A stretch of DNA of 10,004 nucleotides from Holosporales bacterium. GTDB lineage: Bacteria > Pseudomonadota > Alphaproteobacteria > RUG11792. The stretch spans positions 1-10,004 of the forward strand of contig JAIROR010000039.1 in the NCBI GenBank assembly GCA_031257415.1, in the 5' to 3' direction. Shown one piece after another: positions 1 through 4,542 of this stretch. Within the stretch, counting starts at the first letter, position 1. The number at the start of each line of letters is the position of its first letter. The notes under the pieces were generated by a model. That model searched no databases, was not told the origin of the DNA, and saw nothing but the letters and a program-made list of their open reading frames with translations. Made by a program: the position numbers and the translations under genes.

Positions 1-87
1 CAGCCTTTCTACTAGTGGAAATATTTGATAGAAGAGTATATCTGAGCGCAGTAAACATCACCTTACCGTAAAAGATTAAGTCGCCCC

Positions 88-165
88 CGCCACCCAACGT
101 ATAATCAGTATCTCATAAAGGGGTTAATAAATGGTTAACGCTGGAAGGAAATGTTGAGGTTTTTT
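88..165 (+). repeat. Dispersed intergenic repeat, copy A
   Basis: This unit aligns with 327-402 from CGCCACCC through CAGTATCTCATA, a TTAA-N7-TTAA core, GGAAATGTTG and a terminal T-run. The two copies differ by several substitutions and small gaps, so the element is older than the coiled-coil gene duplication to the right. It has no coding capacity. It may be an intergenic repeat family or a duplicated regulatory segment. Confidence 0.65.
124..139 (+). promoter_or_regulatory. CtrA-like box (TTAA-N7-TTAAC) in repeat A
   Basis: TTAA at 124-127, seven bases, then TTAAC at 135-139 match the full alphaproteobacterial CtrA recognition pattern TTAA-N7-TTAAC. The match is seen directly. That the site is bound by CtrA is inferred, and short A+T-rich sites can occur by chance. 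Its presence in both copies of the repeat with the same seven-base spacing raises the likelihood. Confidence 0.35.
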
Positions 166-243
166 TCAGAAAGGATCTAAAAATAAACAATCTTTGTGAT
201 TGAGGTTTCCAAAAGTAATCCAAAGAACAAAAAAGATAATTTC

Positions 244-281
244 ATGAAATCGACCCAGGAGCCGCCCCTGATCGATTTCAT
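244..281. repeat. Inverted repeat / hairpin
   Basis: ATGAAATCGA at 244-253 is perfectly complementary to TCGATTTCAT at 272-281. An inner CAGG (256-259) can pair with CCTG (267-270) around a short C/G-rich loop. No T-run follows immediately, so it is not a canonical terminator. It lies midway between the two repeat units. Confidence 0.6.
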
Positions 282-292
282 TCCAAACACCC

Positions 293-318
293 ACTTTAAA
301 AACGTATGTTTTTAAAGT
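293..318. repeat. Perfect 11-bp inverted repeat with 4-base loop
   Basis: ACTTTAAAAAC at 293-303 and GTTTTTAAAGT at 308-318 are perfect complements separated by GTAT. The stem is A/T-rich, and both strands have runs of T or A in the arms. It could act as a weak bidirectional terminator for a gene to the left, or as part of the repeat structure that ends with unit B nine bases further on. Confidence 0.6.
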
Positions 319-326
319 TTCTTGAA

Positions 327-402
327 CGCCACCCTCATTCTTTCAGTATCTCATACAAAGGTTAAGGAATCGTTAAGGTTGGAGGGAAATGTTGGGGTTT
401 TT
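327..402 (+). repeat. Dispersed intergenic repeat, copy B
   Basis: This is the second copy of the element at 88-165, in the same orientation, about 240 bases downstream. It retains CGCCACCC, CAGTATCTCATA, the TTAA-N7-TTAA core and GGGAAATGTTG. Divergence is concentrated between the first two blocks. Confidence 0.65.
362..376 (+). promoter_or_regulatory. CtrA-like box (TTAA-N7-TTAA) in repeat B
   Basis: TTAA at 362-365 and TTAA at 373-376 are seven bases apart. The C that ends the canonical motif is G here. The spacer sequence differs from that in copy A (GGAATCG against TAAATGG), while both TTAA halves and their distance are kept, as expected if the halves are under selection. Binding by CtrA is inferred. 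Confidence 0.35.
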
Positions 403-538
403 AGCTCCTTATCTGGGCAAGAGCCGAAAATATCATAATAATACTGTTTCTTGTTAAATTGTAGCATGATATGACTTAAAATTTGCTCTAAAATTCTTTG
501 TAAAGAGCTAAAAATATTTAATCTATATCTGAAAGAAG

Positions 539-547
539 TGATACAAT
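539..547 (+). promoter_or_regulatory. Extended -10 element for the first coiled-coil gene
   Basis: TGATACAAT is an extended -10 (TGn-TACAAT). No good -35 hexamer is visible at the usual distance, which an extended -10 tolerates. Transcription would begin near 554, about 27 bases before the ATG at 581. This also argues against the GTG at 560 as start codon. Confidence 0.45.
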
Positions 548-580
548 GGCGGCAGAGGTGTGGTTTTTGTAGGTGTTTTT

Positions 581-1534
581 ATGAAAGCATTGAGATTGGT
601 GATGGTTCTAGGAAGTTTTGCTTCTGCCGTTTCTGCATACGGAAGTGGGGAAGCTGGTGGTTTTTCAGAAGATGAAGCTCGCTATATTTTGGCTTCAGCT
701 GGTATGGCGAATAGTATTGATACCCTTGGTGGTTATATGGGCAAGTTAATGCCTTTTGAGGCTCCCGAGAAGTTGCCAAAGGCATTGGAAGCTATGAAAA
801 AGAGCATAAAAAACATGTATCTTATAGCTAGCGATATGAATAAGCAAGCAAAGCAGGGGGATAAGTTTAAAGGACTGAAGAAAAAAAAGAATAAACTTGA
901 AGAGATATCATTTGAAAATAGACATCTGGATAGAGAGGTATCGAGTGATATGCTAGTGGCATTGTCAGAAGTAGAAAAGGAAAATGTAGCAGTAATTAGC
1001 GAGGGGATAAGGCAGCTGAGTTCCTTCGTAAGCGAAAACGTTATTTGTCTTGAAGACATCGTATCTAAAGCAATTAGTGGTGAGCAGAGTGGTGGTCTAA
1101 CACTCGGTCGTACTAATGCTCTTTTGAATCATCTCAAAAGAGAATTAGATCTGATTAATTCTAACCTTGACAAAGATATGGTTAAACTGGTCCAAAAGGA
1201 AGAAGAGAGGAAAGAACAAAAGCGACAAGCAGTCATTATCAATGAGATCAAAAATCAGGGTAGTTCGACGGTGCCTATTCTCCACGAAATCAAAAAAGAT
1301 CAAACGATGATGGCGGGAAGGTTGGTTGGGGATGAAGAAGCCGTTAAAGTCCAGGTCGTGCCATCTGATATAAAGCGACTAGAACAAAAGATGGAAAAAG
1401 AAATAGCAGGACTAAAACAAGGGATAGAAGGAGTAGAGCAAAAGATAGAAGGAGTAAAGCAAGAAGTAACCAAGTTAGCTGATATGTTTACTAAATTCAT
1501 TGAAGCTCAACAAAAGAAGGAGGAGGGCAAATAG
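581..1534 (+). CDS. Exported coiled-coil protein of unknown function
   Basis: I do not recognise the family of this 317-residue protein. Residues 1-19 look like a Sec signal peptide: K2 and R5, a hydrophobic stretch, then A-V-S-A before the predicted cut after A19. The mature part is strongly helical and charged, with a lysine-rich stretch encoded near 877-896, a single cysteine, and a C-terminal coiled coil from residue 262 to the end. That coiled coil has heptad-like units IEGVEQK and IEGVKQE and ends in a hydrophilic KKEEGK tail. ATG 581 is preferred over the in-frame GTG 560 because it puts the signal peptide at the N-terminus and has AGGTG five bases upstream. The last 56 residues recur almost exactly in the next gene. 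A periplasmic or secreted, possibly oligomeric, protein is inferred. The gene is probably real, with its function unknown. Confidence 0.75.
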   Translation: MKALRLVMVLGSFASAVSAYGSGEAGGFSEDEARYILASAGMANSIDTLGGYMGKLMPFEAPEKLPKALEAMKKSIKNMYLIASDMNKQAKQGDKFKGLKKKKNKLEEISFENRHLDREVSSDMLVALSEVEKENVAVISEGIRQLSSFVSENVICLEDIVSKAISGEQSGGLTLGRTNALLNHLKRELDLINSNLDKDMVKLVQKEEERKEQKRQAVIINEIKNQGSSTVPILHEIKKDQTMMAGRLVGDEEAVKVQVVPSDIKRLEQKMEKEIAGLKQGIEGVEQKIEGVKQEVTKLADMFTKFIEAQQKKEEGK

Positions 1535-1597
1535 TTTGTAATTTTCTTTCTTGAGACCAAGTAACGTGTTAGACTACCAATGATGATGTTCGTTTAT
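1364..1597 (+). repeat. Direct repeat copy 1 (coiled-coil end plus downstream DNA)
   Basis: This segment recurs at 1719-1919. It spans the last 56 codons of the first gene, its stop codon and the following 63 bases, up to just before the ribosome binding site of the second gene. By eye the two copies differ by about seven substitutions, all transitions, and an in-frame 33-base indel that removes 11 residues of the coiled coil in copy 2. The non-coding part is as conserved as the coding part, so the duplication or conversion is recent. Confidence 0.85.
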
Positions 1598-1607
1598 TGG
1601 CAGGAAA

Positions 1608-1856
1608 ATGAAGAGGTTGGTGGTTTGCACGTTGCTTGGATGTTTGATTGTGGGTAATTCATATGGTCTTGATGACTTGATGCCGTATAGTGAAGAAGTA
1701 ATTACTACGATTTCGCAGTCTGATATAAAGCGACTAGAGCAAAAGATAGAAGGAGTAGAGCAAAAGATAGAGGGAGTAAAGCAAGAAGTAACCAAGTTAG
1801 CTGATATGTTTACTAAATTCATTGAAGCTCAACAAAAGAAGGAGGAGGGCAAATAG
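1608..1856 (+). CDS. Small exported coiled-coil protein, paralogue of the preceding gene
   Basis: The product has 82 residues. Residues 1-20 form a plausible signal peptide (K2, R3, hydrophobic core, then N-S-Y-G). An LLGC sequence at residues 9-12 resembles a lipobox, but the hydrophobic stretch before it is short, so lipoprotein processing is doubtful. Residues 38-82 are nearly identical to the C-terminal coiled coil of the upstream protein, less 11 residues. Only about 17 residues of the mature protein are unique. ATG 1608 follows AGGA at 1602-1605. The protein may be a functional small partner able to form mixed coiled coils with the longer one, or a deletion remnant of a once full-length tandem copy. 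The intact frame and good signal peptide favour a working gene. Function unknown. Confidence 0.6.
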   Translation: MKRLVVCTLLGCLIVGNSYGLDDLMPYSEEVITTISQSDIKRLEQKIEGVEQKIEGVKQEVTKLADMFTKFIEAQQKKEEGK

Positions 1857-1919
1857 TTTGTAATTTTCTTTCTTGAGGCCAAGTAACGTGTTAGATTATC
1901 AGTGGTGATGTTCGTTTAT
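1719..1919 (+). repeat. Direct repeat copy 2 (coiled-coil end plus downstream DNA)
   Basis: This is the second copy of 1364-1597. It covers codons 38-82 of the small gene, the stop codon and 63 bases after it. Similarity ends at CGTTTAT, the same place where copy 1 gives way to the leader of the second gene. Immediately after copy 2 an ATG (1918) opens only 12 codons before a stop, so no third gene of the family is present, though a remnant cannot be excluded. Confidence 0.85.
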
Positions 1920-2035
1920 GTCTAAACACCAGAAGATTTTGCGGATACTCATTTAACATGCCTCCGCAAGAATCGTCTATTACTTGGTTACGATGAAAAA
2001 AGTTGCTGCTATCAAAAAAATTATGCAAAAAGATA

Positions 2036-2065
2036 TTGACGCCGCTGGCGGAGATGTGCTACACT
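2036..2065 (+). promoter_or_regulatory. Promoter of the secE-nusG-rpl-rpo cluster
   Basis: TTGACG (2036-2041) and TACACT (2060-2065) are separated by 18 bases, and TGC directly before the -10 makes it an extended -10. Transcription would start near 2072 and give a leader of about 36 bases. The spacer includes CGCC-GCT-GGCG (2040-2050), a small dyad that could be an operator or chance. The position just before secE and the closeness to consensus make this the strongest promoter candidate in the window. Confidence 0.65.
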
Positions 2066-2107
2066 CAGTAGTAGCTGTGTCGGGTTTTAGTGTTTTTTTA
2101 GCGAGCG

Positions 2108-2311
2108 ATGAGTGCGTTGGCATCCATAAAGAGGTTTCTCGCCTTCCTCGGGGAGGTTAGGGCGGAGAGGCGAAAGATTACGTGGCCGAAGAAGCAGGAG
2201 GTTATAGGGATGACTGTCGTCGTTTTTGTGCTTGCTATCGTTGCCGCTCTGTTTTTTAGTGTTGTGGACACGATGGCTTTTAAGCTTGTGCATTCCATAA
2301 TAGGAAGATAG
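2108..2311 (+). CDS. secE: Preprotein translocase subunit SecE
   Basis: SecE is the small clamp subunit of the SecYEG translocon in the inner membrane and stabilises SecY. The 67-residue product has the single-membrane-span form usual in alphaproteobacteria. A basic amphipathic N-terminus carries the signature EVRAERRKITWPKKQE (residues ~16-31), and one transmembrane helix follows at about 33-55. ATG 2108 is preceded in frame by TAG at 2099, which fixes the start. The ribosome binding site is poor (GCGAG), unlike most genes downstream. It is first in the cluster, with nusG starting 19 bases after its stop. Identity is secure from the motif, length and nusG neighbour. Confidence 0.95.
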   Translation: MSALASIKRFLAFLGEVRAERRKITWPKKQEVIGMTVVVFVLAIVAALFFSVVDTMAFKLVHSIIGR

Positions 2312-2330
2312 AGGTAGAGGGGTGGCTAGG

Positions 2331-2867
2331 ATGGCGGGTGATTTTAAGTGGTATATTGTCCATACGTACTCTGGATCTGAGAATAGGGTGGTTCAGCTTA
2401 TAAAGGAGCATGCGGCAAGGAAGGATTGCGAAGATGCCTTTGAAGAGCTGATTGTTCCGACGGAGGAGATTGTGGAGCTTAAAAATGGAGAGATGGTGTC
2501 GTCGAATAGAAAGTACCTGCCGGGATATGTGCTGGCGAAGATGAGGCTTACCGATCAGACGTTAAATATTGTTAAGAATGTGCCGAGGGTTTCCGGCTTC
2601 TTGGGAGATAAAGGGAGACCGATTCCGGTGAGCGAGATTGAGGTTGAGAGAATTTTGAAGCAAATACAGGAGTCTGCGGAGGCTCCGCGAAATGTTGTGA
2701 CCTTCAATGTTGGCGATCAGATCAAGGTTATTGATGGCCCGTTCGCATCGTTCAATGGATTCGTTGAGGAGATCGAAGAAGACAAGCAAAAGCTCAAGAT
2801 CTCTGTAATGGTTTTTGGGCGACCTACTCCAATATCGTTGGATTATTTGCAGGTTGAAAAGGCATGA
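2331..2867 (+). CDS. nusG: Transcription termination/antitermination protein NusG
   Basis: NusG binds the clamp of elongating RNA polymerase, suppresses pausing, and contacts Rho and ribosomal protein S10. The N-terminal NGN domain begins WYIVHTYSGSENRV and includes the conserved RKYLPGYVLAKM and VSGFLGDKGRPIPVS segments. The C-terminal KOW domain, residues ~125-178, contains VGDQIKVIDGPFASFNG and ends in LDYLQVEKA. The length (178 residues from ATG 2331) is normal. An in-frame GTG at 2322 would add three residues and has GAGG seven bases upstream. The ATG has AGAGGGG eight bases upstream and is preferred, but the choice is not certain. The gene closely follows secE and is presumably cotranscribed with it. 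Confidence 0.95.
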   Translation: MAGDFKWYIVHTYSGSENRVVQLIKEHAARKDCEDAFEELIVPTEEIVELKNGEMVSSNRKYLPGYVLAKMRLTDQTLNIVKNVPRVSGFLGDKGRPIPVSEIEVERILKQIQESAEAPRNVVTFNVGDQIKVIDGPFASFNGFVEEIEEDKQKLKISVMVFGRPTPISLDYLQVEKA

Positions 2868-2879
2868 AACAAGCGTTTT

Positions 2880-2924
2880 TTCTGTGGGAGATTATAGGCC
2901 ATTTTGGTCGCTGTTACCACGGAA
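2880..2924 (+). promoter_or_regulatory. Candidate L1-type autoregulatory leader hairpin before rplK
   Basis: In the 87-base nusG-rplK gap, TTCTGTGG (2880-2887) pairs with CCACGGAA (2917-2924) with one wobble. GGCCA (2897-2901) pairs with TGGTC (2905-2909) with one wobble. The two stems are separated by an asymmetric internal loop, nine bases on the 5' side (GAGATTATA) and seven on the 3' side. In E. coli, L1 represses the L11-L1 mRNA by binding a structured site before rplK that mimics its 23S rRNA site. Position and overall shape fit that here, but the L1-contacting bases were not verified. Confidence 0.4.
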
Positions 2925-2954
2925 GTTCTTTTTTTAGTATAAGGAGATAAGAAT

Positions 2955-3395
2955 ATGGCCAAAAAGAAGAAAATTTTGGGTTTTATAAAGTTGCAGATTC
3001 CTGCGGGGAAGGCGAATCCTTCCCCTCCTATCGGGCCGGCTCTTGCCCAGAAGGCACTGAATATTATGGAATTCTGCAAGACGTTTAATGCAAAGACCCA
3101 GGGTATGGAGCAGGGAATGCCGGTTCCGGTTGTGATAACTGCGTATACGGACAAAACATTCACGTTTGTGATGAAGACTCCTCCTGTTTCATACTTCATT
3201 AAGAAGGCAGCGAATATACAGAGTGGTTCCGGGAAAACTGGTATAACTGCTTCTATCGGCAAGATAACTATGGCTCAAATTCGTGACATAGCTGAGAAGA
3301 AGATACAGGATATGAACGCTGGCAGCATAGAGGCTGCCTGTCAGATGATTGTTGGTTCTGCTCGCTCGATGGGCGTAGATGTTGTGGAGGGTTAG
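2955..3395 (+). CDS. rplK: 50S ribosomal protein L11
   Basis: L11 forms the base of the GTPase-associated stalk on 23S rRNA, touches EF-G, and is needed for RelA activation. The 146-residue product has the N-terminal domain [20 protein letters not shown] (residues ~12-31, with the proline-rich thiostrepton-site segment) and [14 protein letters not shown]. The C-terminal RNA-binding domain has [18 protein letters not shown] and ends in [13 protein letters not shown]. The stretch usually reading ALGQxGxNIM reads [10 protein letters not shown] here: two normally conserved glycines are alanine. ATG 2955 has AAGGAG eight bases upstream (2941-2946), one of the best ribosome binding sites in the window. 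rplA begins four bases after its stop. Confidence 0.96.
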   Translation: MAKKKKILGFIKLQIPAGKANPSPPIGPALAQKALNIMEFCKTFNAKTQGMEQGMPVPVVITAYTDKTFTFVMKTPPVSYFIKKAANIQSGSGKTGITASIGKITMAQIRDIAEKKIQDMNAGSIEAACQMIVGSARSMGVDVVEG

Positions 3396-3399
3396 TGTT

Positions 3400-4083
3400 A
3401 TGCCTTTTATTGGGAAACGTCTAAAGAAAATCAAAAGCGAAATAAATACGCAAAAGGTGTATTCGTTAAAAGAAGCTGTGTCTATTATTAAGAAGAATGC
3501 CACTGCTAAATTTGATGAAACTATCGAGTTATGCATGATGCTCGGTATTGATCCGAAGAGGCAAGATCAAGGAGTGCGCAACGTTCTCAATTTGCCCCAT
3601 GGAACCGGAAAAACGTATAGGGTCGCGGTATTTGCCAAAGATGCTAAAGCGGACGAAGCGAAGGCAGCTGGAGCAGATGTTGTTGGCTCCGACGAGCTTG
3701 TCGCGATGATCCAGAGAGGCGATATACAGTTCGACAAGTGCGTTGCGACTCCAGATATGATGGGGCTTGTCGGCAGGGTTGGCAAAATTCTTGGGCCAAA
3801 GGGCTTGATGCCGAATCCAAAGCTCGGAACAGTAACAAATGATATTGCTGCTGTCGTCAAGAATATTAAAGGGGGGCAGATTGAATATCGCTCAGAAAAG
3901 AATGGTATTGTGCATGCTGGCATTGGAAAAGCCAGCTTCTCGGAGCAGCAGCTTGAAGAGAACGCGAGGGCTTTATACAATGCAATAGACAATTCTCGTC
4001 CAGCTGGCGTGAAGGGGACATTTATCAAGAAGATGGTTCTTTCATCGACGATGGGCGTCGGGTTGACGTTTATTTTAGATTAG
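3400..4083 (+). CDS. rplA: 50S ribosomal protein L1
   Basis: L1 builds the mobile L1 stalk near the ribosomal E site and in many bacteria represses its own operon. The product has 227 residues from ATG 3400, close to the usual 229-234. Family features include KFDETIELCMMLGIDPKRQDQ near residue 40, LPHGTGK, VGRVGKILGPKGLMPNPKLGTV in the middle, and a C-terminal GVKGTFIKKMVLSSTMGVGLTF. The longer frame from 3379 overlaps the end of rplK. ATG 3400 is preferred because GGAGG (3386-3390) lies nine bases upstream, inside the last codons of rplK. That spacing suggests translational coupling of L11 and L1. Confidence 0.96.
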   Translation: MPFIGKRLKKIKSEINTQKVYSLKEAVSIIKKNATAKFDETIELCMMLGIDPKRQDQGVRNVLNLPHGTGKTYRVAVFAKDAKADEAKAAGADVVGSDELVAMIQRGDIQFDKCVATPDMMGLVGRVGKILGPKGLMPNPKLGTVTNDIAAVVKNIKGGQIEYRSEKNGIVHAGIGKASFSEQQLEENARALYNAIDNSRPAGVKGTFIKKMVLSSTMGVGLTFILD

Positions 4084-4090
4084 CGATTAT
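4063..4090 (+). promoter_or_regulatory. Candidate second promoter at the end of rplA, for rplJL-rpoBC
   Basis: TTGACG (4063-4068, five of six consensus bases) and GATTAT (4085-4090, four of six) are separated by 16 bases, inside and just after the last rplA codons. Transcription would start near 4097, about 440 bases before rplJ, so the transcript would carry the whole spacer as leader. E. coli also has a promoter between rplA and rplJ. The -35 sequence is constrained by L1 coding, so chance is a real alternative. Confidence 0.35.
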
Positions 4091-4484
4091 GAGGAAATTT
4101 GCGATGCAATCAGGAATTACGGGCGCTTATGGGTTGGCGATAGAGCGGCAAACGCTCTTGTTGCATCGTGGGCGGCATTGTGGGTGGCATTGTGGGTGGC
4201 AAAGTGAGCAGCATTGTGAGCAGCAAATGCCATTATTGCATCGTGATCAGTTCTTTTGGAATTTTCCGCGTGTGGAGATTTTGAAAGAGCTTCGTGGTTT
4301 TTTTTCGAATGGTTTGTCGAGACGCCTAATGGCCTGGGCGGTGATTAGTTTGCCGACTACGTTGCTGGAAGCATGTCTTGATATAAAACTCAGAGTTCGA
4401 AAGAAGTCTATTGTCGAAGACTGCAGGTATCTCCACAATATGAGAGTAAATGGTCCTGCAATAGACAGAAGTGAGAGTTTTTAA
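4089..4484 (+). CDS. Doubtful ORF in the rplA-rplJ spacer
   Basis: A 131-codon frame opens at ATG 4089, six bases after the rplA stop. It matches no family I recognise. It has no ribosome binding site: the bases upstream are the end of rplA and TTAGCGATT. The composition is odd, with a Cys/Trp/His-rich tetrapeptide repeat (GRHC, GWHC, GWQS, EQHC, EQQM at residues ~28-47) produced by the 12-bp DNA repeat. The frame also runs into the 5' arm of the hairpin before rplJ. If the promoter at 4063-4090 is used, its ATG lies before the transcript start. It most likely is a chance open frame in a non-coding leader. A conserved homologue with the same frame would change that view. Confidence 0.15.
   Translation: MRKFAMQSGITGAYGLAIERQTLLLHRGRHCGWHCGWQSEQHCEQQMPLLHRDQFFWNFPRVEILKELRGFFSNGLSRRLMAWAVISLPTTLLEACLDIKLRVRKKSIVEDCRYLHNMRVNGPAIDRSESF
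4170..4229 (+). repeat. Five tandem 12-bp units in the rplJ leader
   Basis: The units at 4170, 4182, 4194, 4206 and 4218 read GGGCGGCATTGT, GGGTGGCATTGT, GGGTGGCAAAGT, GAGCAGCATTGT and GAGCAGCAAATG. The array is bracketed by TTGCATCGTG at 4161-4170 and 4237-4246. TGGCATT (4185-4191) can pair with AATGCCA (4226-4232), closing most of the array in a loop. The number of units would be expected to vary between strains by slippage. Confidence 0.8.
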
Positions 4485-4503
4485 TATGGCTCCTTCTGTA
4501 TTG
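4459..4503 (+). promoter_or_regulatory. Bulged hairpin before rplJ, L10-leader candidate
   Basis: CAATA (4459-4463) pairs with TATTG (4499-4503), CAGAAG (4466-4471) with CTTCTG (4493-4498), and GAG (4473-4475) with CTC (4490-4492). That gives 14 base pairs broken only by a GA bulge and a single T bulge, with a 14-base loop. It ends 35 bases before the rplJ start. In other bacteria the L10-L7/L12 complex binds such a leader, which has a bulged stem, and represses translation. Competing pairings exist: TGCAGG (4422-4427) with CCTGCA (4455-4460), and TATTG (4409-4413) with the same CAATA. A two-state switch is therefore possible. Structure seen, function inferred. Confidence 0.5.
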
Positions 4504-4521
4504 ATAAAGAGAGGTTGTTGT

Positions 4522-4542
4522 ATGAGAGGGGAAAGTGTATGA
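4522..4542 (+). promoter_or_regulatory. Six-codon leader ORF overlapping the rplJ start
   Basis: ATG 4522 opens MRGESV and stops at TGA 4540-4542, which overlaps the rplJ start as ATGA. It has its own ribosome binding site, AGAGAGG at 4508-4514, seven bases upstream. Ribosomes ending here would be placed to reinitiate on rplJ. The rplJ site AGAGGGG (4525-4531) lies inside the mini-ORF. Short open frames are common by chance. Confidence 0.25.

Larger units (their letters stand above)
1..559. other. Intergenic region with repeats and dyads, no gene seen
   Basis: No convincing coding region or tRNA is visible on either strand over the first 560 bases. The stretch holds two copies of a diverged ~77-bp element, two strong inverted repeats between them, and minor dyads at 6-21 (centred on ACTAGT) and 188-202 (CAATC/GATTG). 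A 10-base inverted repeat pairs TTTTTAGCTC at 398-407 with GAGCTAAAAA at 505-514. The gene to the left lies outside the window, so its orientation is unknown. Confidence 0.7.
4084..4538 (+). other. Long rplA-rplJ spacer with repeat and leader structures
   Basis: This 455-base gap is by far the longest inside the cluster, the others being 4 to about 140 bases. It holds a small hairpin (AGAGCG 4142-4147 with CGCTCT 4153-4158), a 12-bp tandem repeat at 4170-4229, several mutually exclusive base-pairing options from about 4405 on, and the long hairpin at 4459-4503. One frame stays open from 4089 to 4484, but I doubt it is translated. The layout fits a structured untranslated leader for L10-L7/L12 expression. 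Confidence 0.55.

Noticed and set aside
560..580. GTG 560 as the start of the first coiled-coil gene
   Set aside because: It would bury the signal peptide behind seven extra residues and lies almost at the expected transcript start. ATG 581 fits better.
1364..1919. The direct repeats as an insertion sequence or transposon
   Set aside because: There is no transposase, no terminal inverted repeats and no target duplication. Most of the repeat is coding sequence plus its 3' spacer, so duplication or conversion explains it.
1918..1956. A third coiled-coil family gene after repeat copy 2
   Set aside because: The ATG at 1918 reads only 12 codons before TAA, and no signal peptide or coiled-coil segment follows.
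1993..2160. A 55-codon frame beginning MKKVAAIKK across the secE promoter
   Set aside because: It contains the predicted promoter, overlaps secE in another frame and has no ribosome binding site.
2904..2940. A promoter in the nusG-rplK gap (TTACCA or TTGGTC with TAGTAT)
   Set aside because: The spacing is 15 bases for the poor -35 and over 20 for the other, and the sequence is better explained by the leader hairpin.
3567..4028. A 153-residue frame on the minus strand inside rplA
   Set aside because: It is an antisense shadow of L1 coding sequence, with no ribosome binding site or recognisable product.
4161..4246. The 12-bp array as a CRISPR
   Set aside because: The units are contiguous with no unique spacers and far too short, and no cas gene is present.
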